Shown: positions 42,503-46,333 of the stretch, piece after piece | Position numbering within the stretch: position 1 is the first letter of the stretch | Layout of the letters: each line of letters starts with the position of its first letter | From: Sulfitobacter sp. | GTDB taxonomy: Bacteria; Pseudomonadota; Alphaproteobacteria; Rhodobacterales; Rhodobacteraceae | Assembly: GCA_024636445.1 (NCBI GenBank) | Contig: JAGXHE010000034.1 | Coordinates: 1 to 46,333 of the forward strand | Direction of reading: 5' to 3' | DNA length: 46,333 nucleotides | Notes under the pieces: generated by a model | Database searches by the model: none | The model's input: the letters and a program-made list of their open reading frames with translations, nothing else | What the model was told of the DNA's origin: nothing | Made by a program: the position numbers and the translations under genes

Positions 42503-44517
42503 TCAGCGGCCATCGCCCCTTGTTGGCGGGCTTTGGCGTTGGCGCTGAGTTCCGCCATCAACTGGCTGGAACGGGCAATCGGGTTGGTCAGCCAGAAATC
42601 CGACAGCGCGTTGCGGAATGCGGCATCGCCCAGCTTGCCTGTCGCCACGGTCTGCCATTTGTTCTGCGGCACCGCGTCCAGATCGGCGATGTGCGGCACG
42701 GCGTCGACCAAGGCCGAGCGCAGGGTGGCCAGATTGTCATAGGGCAGGACCGCGTCCATCTCGCCCGAGAGCGCGCGCAGGATCGCCCAGTTTTCCTTGG
42801 CCATGCCGGGGGCAAAGCTGGCGCGTTGGGCCAGTTGCGGGCGGCCTTCGGTGTTGATGAAGACGCCGCTTTCCTCGGTGTAGGCGGCTCCGGGCAGGAT
42901 CACGTCGGCGCGGTGCGCACCGCGGTCGCCGTGGCTGCCCTGATAGATCACGAAAGCACCTGCGGCGATTTCGACCTCGTCCGCGCCAAGGTTGTAGATC
43001 ACGTCGGCGTCGGCCACAGCGTCCATGCCACGGTCGTTGACCGCGCCCACGTCCATCGCACCCACGCGGGATGCGGCGGTGTGCAGCACCATGAACTTTG
43101 ACTTGGTGTCTTCGGCCAGCTTCATCGCGGCGGCCAGAACGGCGGAACCGTCTGCCTCTTGTAAGGCGCCCTGACCCACGATCACGACAGACGGCGCGTC
43201 GAGGACGTCGCTGTAATCCTTGTCGAGCAGGCTGTTGAGTGCGGCGCGGTCGGTGCCTGCGTGCGCGTAATCATACGTCAGATCAACGGCTTCGCCCACC
43301 AGACCCACATTCGCGCCTGCGATCCACGCCTTGCGGATACGCGCGTTCAGCACCGGCGCTTCGGTGCGGGGGTTGGTGCCGATCAGCTGGATGAACTTGG
43401 CGGTGTCGATGTCTTCGATCCGCGCGGTGCCTGCATAGGACGCGCGGTTGCCCGCCTCGAGCTTGGCGCCATCTGTGCGGCATTCGACGACGCCGCCCTG
43501 CCCTTCGATCAATGTCTTGAGCGCAAAGATCGCCTCGACGGGGGCCAGATCACCGACCAGACCGGCCAGTTTGTCCGCACCCTTGATCTTGGAGGCTGCC
43601 AGTTGCAGCGCCTCGCCCCAGTCGGCTTTGCGCAGTTTGCCGTTTTCGCGGATGTAGGGCGTGTCCAGACGTTGCCGACGCAGGCCGTCCCAGACGAAAC
43701 GGGTCTTGTCGGAAATCCACTCTTCGTTGACGCCATCATGGTTCAGCGGCAAAAAGCGCATCACTTCGCGGCCCTTGGTATCCACGCGGATCGACGAGCC
43801 AAGCGCATCCATCACGTCGATGCTTTCGGTCTTGCTCAGCTCCCACGGACGGGCGGTGAAAGCATAGGGTTTCGAGACCAGCGCGCCCACGGGGCACAGG
43901 TCGATGATGTTGCCCTGCAGGTTCGAATCAAGCGTCTCACCCAGATAGGAGGTGATCTCGGCGTCTTCGCCGCGACCGGTCTGGCCCATCTGGTCGATGC
44001 CCGCGACTTCGGTGGTGAAGCGCACGCAACGGGTGCACGAGATGCAGCGCGTCATGTGGGTTTCGACCAGCGGGCCAAGGTCCAGATCCTCGGTCGCGCG
44101 TTTGGCTTCGCGGAAACGGCTGAAATCGACACCGTAGGCCATCGCTTGATCCTGCAGGTCGCATTCGCCGCCCTGATCGCAGATCGGGCAATCGAGCGGG
44201 TGGTTGATCAGCAGGAATTCCATCACGCCCTCGCGGGCCTTCTTGACCATCGGGCTGTTGGTTTTCACCACCGGCGGCTGGCCTTCGGGGCCGGGGCGCA
44301 GATCGCGGACCTGCATCGCGCAGGACGCGGCAGGCTTTGGCGGGCCGCCCACGACCTCAACCAGACACATCCGGCAGTTGCCTGCGATGGTCAGCCGTTC
44401 GTGGTAGCAAAAGCGCGGGATCTCGACTCCGGCCTGCTCACAGGCCTGAATCAGGGTCATCGCCCCTTCTACTTCGATTTCCTTGCCGTCGATGATGATC
44501 TTGCGAAGGTCGCTCAT
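42499..44517 (-). CDS. nuoG: NADH-quinone oxidoreductase subunit G
   Basis: This 672-residue subunit of the peripheral arm carries iron-sulphur clusters on the electron path. The N-terminal [2Fe-2S] ligands are C37, C48, C51 and C66. Next are the HxxxC region [18 protein letters not shown] and the CISCTRC motif with a later Cys in LCPVGAL. From about 215 it has a molybdopterin-oxidoreductase-like fold without the cofactor ([17 protein letters not shown]). A stop-start overlap links it to the small lipoprotein downstream. Start ATG at 44517 lies three bases after the DUF5333-type gene. Confidence 0.96.
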   Translation of the reverse strand: MSDLRKIIIDGKEIEVEGAMTLIQACEQAGVEIPRFCYHERLTIAGNCRMCLVEVVGGPPKPAASCAMQVRDLRPGPEGQPPVVKTNSPMVKKAREGVMEFLLINHPLDCPICDQGGECDLQDQAMAYGVDFSRFREAKRATEDLDLGPLVETHMTRCISCTRCVRFTTEVAGIDQMGQTGRGEDAEITSYLGETLDSNLQGNIIDLCPVGALVSKPYAFTARPWELSKTESIDVMDALGSSIRVDTKGREVMRFLPLNHDGVNEEWISDKTRFVWDGLRRQRLDTPYIRENGKLRKADWGEALQLAASKIKGADKLAGLVGDLAPVEAIFALKTLIEGQGGVVECRTDGAKLEAGNRASYAGTARIEDIDTAKFIQLIGTNPRTEAPVLNARIRKAWIAGANVGLVGEAVDLTYDYAHAGTDRAALNSLLDKDYSDVLDAPSVVIVGQGALQEADGSAVLAAAMKLAEDTKSKFMVLHTAASRVGAMDVGAVNDRGMDAVADADVIYNLGADEVEIAAGAFVIYQGSHGDRGAHRADVILPGAAYTEESGVFINTEGRPQLAQRASFAPGMAKENWAILRALSGEMDAVLPYDNLATLRSALVDAVPHIADLDAVPQNKWQTVATGKLGDAAFRNALSDFWLTNPIARSSQLMAELSANAKARQQGAMAAE

Positions 44518-44520
44518 GCG

Positions 44521-44925
44521 TCAATTCACCCTGAGTAGCGAACCTATCTGGCTCGATTTTTCAATTTCGTTGCGCCCAAGCGCGCAATACGTCTCTGGCT
44601 GTCCGGCGACAACCCCATTGGCAGCCAAATATGCGTTGCCGCGCTTTTTCAGCCGTGCCTTTTCCGTATCGGATTTCCGATAGGCGTCAATTTCGGCATC
44701 GGTATAGCCCAAAGCCTGCGCCTGATTTTTCAATCCGTTGATGTAACCCAGCGCCTTGAGCATCCGTGCCGAGATCTGTGGGCAGGATTTGCGGATTTCA
44801 TCGGCCAGACCGACCGCCAGCAAACCATCGGCAATCGGCGTGTCGCGCATATGCGGTTTGGCCACGGCGCCGGTGGCCATCGACAGGGCGATGGTGGCGC
44901 CCAGAACAAGTGTCGTCAGTCGCAT
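44521..44925 (-). CDS. DUF5333-type secreted protein in the nuo operon
   Basis: This 134-residue protein has a Sec-type signal peptide, MRLTTLVLGATIALSMATGAVA, with cleavage likely after residue 22. The mature part is helical and charged with two cysteines (SCPQISARML and ETYCALG), which could form a periplasmic disulphide. It resembles the Rhodobacterales family DUF5333, from memory. AGGAGA lies seven bases before the ATG at 44925. An ATGA overlap with the upstream lipoprotein at 45063 would give a longer, signal-less product and is less likely. The role in complex I is unknown. Confidence 0.78.
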   Translation of the reverse strand: MRLTTLVLGATIALSMATGAVAKPHMRDTPIADGLLAVGLADEIRKSCPQISARMLKALGYINGLKNQAQALGYTDAEIDAYRKSDTEKARLKKRGNAYLAANGVVAGQPETYCALGRNEIEKSSQIGSLLRVN

Positions 44926-45059
44926 ATTAAAGTCTCCTGTGCTGCGAAACGGACCGCGCACGCGCGCGTGTCCCTTTGCGCACATGGGAAACCCGCGCCA
45001 TGATATGCAATAGCAGGACAGGTCTGCCGAGAAAAGCGGGCGATATGTCGCCGCAGCCG

Positions 45060-45386
45060 TCATAAAACGCTGCATGTCCCCTGAAGCACCAGCGTGTCGT
45101 TCGAGACCAGCACAGCCCCGTCCACCGCATCCGGTCCGCGCGTCCACACGACGTTCGAGGTGCCGAAATTTTCGATGCAGTACTTGGTGGCCTCGTGCCG
45201 CCCGGCTTCGCGTGCGCCCAACAGGCTTTGCGAGACCGGCTTGATCTCGGACTGGAACAGGGCCCGGTCGTCGCCGACCTTTTTGGTGCTGGTGCGATAG
45301 TATTGCCCGTCAAAGGCCAAGTCCTTGTCGCGCTGGTTGCACGCCGTCATCACCAGCGCCGCAGTCATCAAAAGTATCAGACGCAT
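45060..45386 (-). CDS. Small lipoprotein in the nuo operon (after the MAPEG gene)
   Basis: This 108-residue protein starts MRLILLMTAALVMTAC with a lipobox M-T-A-C16. The mature part (AFDGQYYRTSTKKVGDDRALFQ) and CIENFGTSNVVWTRGPDAVDG and the ending GTCSVL suggest a small folded periplasmic domain with two cysteines. I do not recognise the family. The ATG at 45386 overlaps the MAPEG stop by one base (TGATG). The frame is open upstream to 45677, but that part is a shadow of the MAPEG gene. It is the second lipoprotein in this operon. Confidence 0.75.
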   Translation of the reverse strand: MRLILLMTAALVMTACNQRDKDLAFDGQYYRTSTKKVGDDRALFQSEIKPVSQSLLGAREAGRHEATKYCIENFGTSNVVWTRGPDAVDGAVLVSNDTLVLQGTCSVL

Positions 45387-45790
45387 CAGAAAGCCCCCCA
45401 GATTGCCATGATCGCCAGAAACACGGTGCACAGCATGCCGACAGACCAGAACAGGCTGCGGATCGGCTGGTTGGTGGTGCCGATGTGCACGACAGCCATC
45501 GCGACACGCGCGGCCAGGAACACCGAGCCAAAGAGGTTCACCCAGAACGGGTTGGCCCCCATCAGGATCGCCGCCACCACGGCAGCAATGAACGGCCCCG
45601 CACTTTCGACAGCATTGGCGTGGGCGCGGGCCTTGCGGTAGGTCGGGTTGGCATAGTCGCGTTTGACCTGCCCGCACAGGGCACGCTCATCGTCGGAGCG
45701 GCCGGCAACCGAGAACACCGTCAGCACGATCATCAGGACGGCATAGCCGCCTAAGGACGCAATCGCGTGGGCATAGATTTCCATCGTCAT
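45386..45790 (-). CDS. MAPEG-family membrane protein in the nuo operon
   Basis: This 134-residue protein has four helices (about 8-30, 58-80, 82-102 and 112-134) and the MAPEG pattern: RAHANAVESAGPFIAAVVAAILMGANPFWVNLFGSVFLAARVAMAVVHIGTTNQPIRSLFW, including the conserved RxxN-x-E and the R-x-x-H region. Family members are membrane glutathione-dependent enzymes or of unknown bacterial function. It lies three bases after the nuoF stop, so it belongs to the nuo unit. A detoxification or quinone-related role is possible but not shown. Confidence 0.85.
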   Translation of the reverse strand: MTMEIYAHAIASLGGYAVLMIVLTVFSVAGRSDDERALCGQVKRDYANPTYRKARAHANAVESAGPFIAAVVAAILMGANPFWVNLFGSVFLAARVAMAVVHIGTTNQPIRSLFWSVGMLCTVFLAIMAIWGAF

Positions 45791-45793
45791 TTC

Positions 45794-46333
45794 CTATTCC
45801 GCAGCCACGGCGCTGACGCGGCCGGTGCGTTTGTGTTTGATACGGTCTTCGATCTCGTCACGAAAGTTGCGGATCAGGCCCTGGATCGGCCATGCGGCTG
45901 CATCACCGAGCGCGCAGATGGTGTGGCCCTCGACCTGTTTGGTCACGTCCAGCAGCATGTCGATTTCCTCGACCTCGGCATCGCCTTTGACCAGACGTTC
46001 CATCACCCGCATCATCCAGCCGGTGCCTTCGCGGCAGGGCGTGCACTGGCCGCAGCTTTCGTGCTTGTAGAACTTGGCCAGACGCCAGATCGCCTTGATG
46101 ATGTCGGTGTTCTTGTCCATCACGATCACCGCAGCGGTGCCCAGACCCGACCGCTGCTCGCGCAGATAGTCGAAATCCATGATCGCCTCGCGCATGTGTT
46201 CGCCGCGGATACAGGGCACGGACGACCCGCCGGGGATCACCGCCTTGAGGTTGTCCCAGCCGCCGCGAATGCCGCCGCAATGCTTTTCGATCAGCTCTTC
46301 GAAGGTGATCGACATGGCCTCTTCGACGACACA
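45794..46333 (-). CDS. nuoF: NADH-quinone oxidoreductase subunit F, C-terminal part
   Basis: The window ends inside this gene; about 179 residues are present, running from beyond 46333 to the stop at 45794. The four ligands of the [4Fe-4S] cluster are in [10 protein letters not shown] and [13 protein letters not shown], matching NuoF (the FMN- and NADH-binding subunit). The FMN-binding N-terminal part is outside the window. An internal ATG at 46315 is not the start, since the frame stays open to the edge ([21 protein letters not shown]). It is followed at once by the MAPEG-type gene. Confidence 0.93.
   Translation of the reverse strand, partial: CVVEEAMSITFEELIEKHCGGIRGGWDNLKAVIPGGSSVPCIRGEHMREAIMDFDYLREQRSGLGTAAVIVMDKNTDIIKAIWRLAKFYKHESCGQCTPCREGTGWMMRVMERLVKGDAEVEEIDMLLDVTKQVEGHTICALGDAAAWPIQGLIRNFRDEIEDRIKHKRTGRVSAVAAE

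Overview
The window is a high-GC chromosomal segment that reads as a marine Rhodobacterales (Roseobacter-group) alphaproteobacterium. The evidence is gene order and family content: dnaB-alr-mlaEF-pqiA-radA-cvpA-purF, surE-pcm-nlpD, tatABC next to a DUF815 ATPase, and an alphaproteobacterial complex I operon in which small accessory genes sit between nuo genes. No rRNA, tRNA, transposase, prophage or CRISPR array is visible.

Layout. 1-1660: the 3' end of dnaB, a small orphan four-helix membrane protein on the minus strand, and about 0.8 kb without a convincing gene that holds a cluster of short palindromes and near-direct repeats. 1660-7667 (+): alanine racemase, an MlaE/MlaF lipid-transport ABC pair, a PqiA-like protein, a membrane-anchored coiled-coil protein, RadA and CvpA. 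7668-13559 (+): PurF, a small GspC/PilP-like protein, an SDR, SurE, Pcm and an NlpD-like lipoprotein. 13743-14768 (+): a Hint-domain protein. 14765-17378 (-): tatA-tatB-tatC and a DUF815 ATPase. 17548-18210 (+): a YafY-type HTH/WYL regulator. 18301-21504 (-): a sodium:solute symporter, an orphan ABC ATPase and two coupled Lin0512-family paralogues. 21691-23633 (-): an SDR lacking the usual active-site Tyr/Lys and an AlkC-like DNA repair protein. 23785-30206 (+): a second Hint protein, release factor 3, two tandem glycosyltransferase-like proteins and an RhlE-type helicase. 30320-30745 (-): OsmC. 30831-46333 (-): one very long unit from nuoF to nuoN, then birA, coaX and RNase J, closed by a strong intrinsic terminator.

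How the parts work together. Most genes are housekeeping: cell wall and envelope upkeep (alr, mlaEF, pqiA, nlpD, tat), DNA and protein repair (radA, AlkC-like, pcm), purine synthesis, translation and RNA turnover (prfC, rhlE, rnj), cofactors (birA, coaX) and respiration (nuo). The long minus-strand unit joins respiratory complex I to biotin loading, CoA synthesis and RNA decay.

The least explained items are: (1) the Lin0512 paralogue pair, one with the conserved GxGxDxHG motif and one without it, coupled to an orphan ABC ATPase; (2) an intergenic double-hairpin element present three times, plus a variant that can fold as a three-way junction; (3) TTGAC-like -35 boxes placed exactly 29-30 nt before the ATG of five genes with little or no Shine-Dalgarno signal, suggesting leaderless transcripts; (4) a 27-codon reading frame that fills the nuoJ-nuoK gap with stop/start overlaps at both ends; and (5) two Hint proteins, one of which has lost the usual catalytic Cys. 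All functional statements rest on recognition of family motifs by eye; no search was run.
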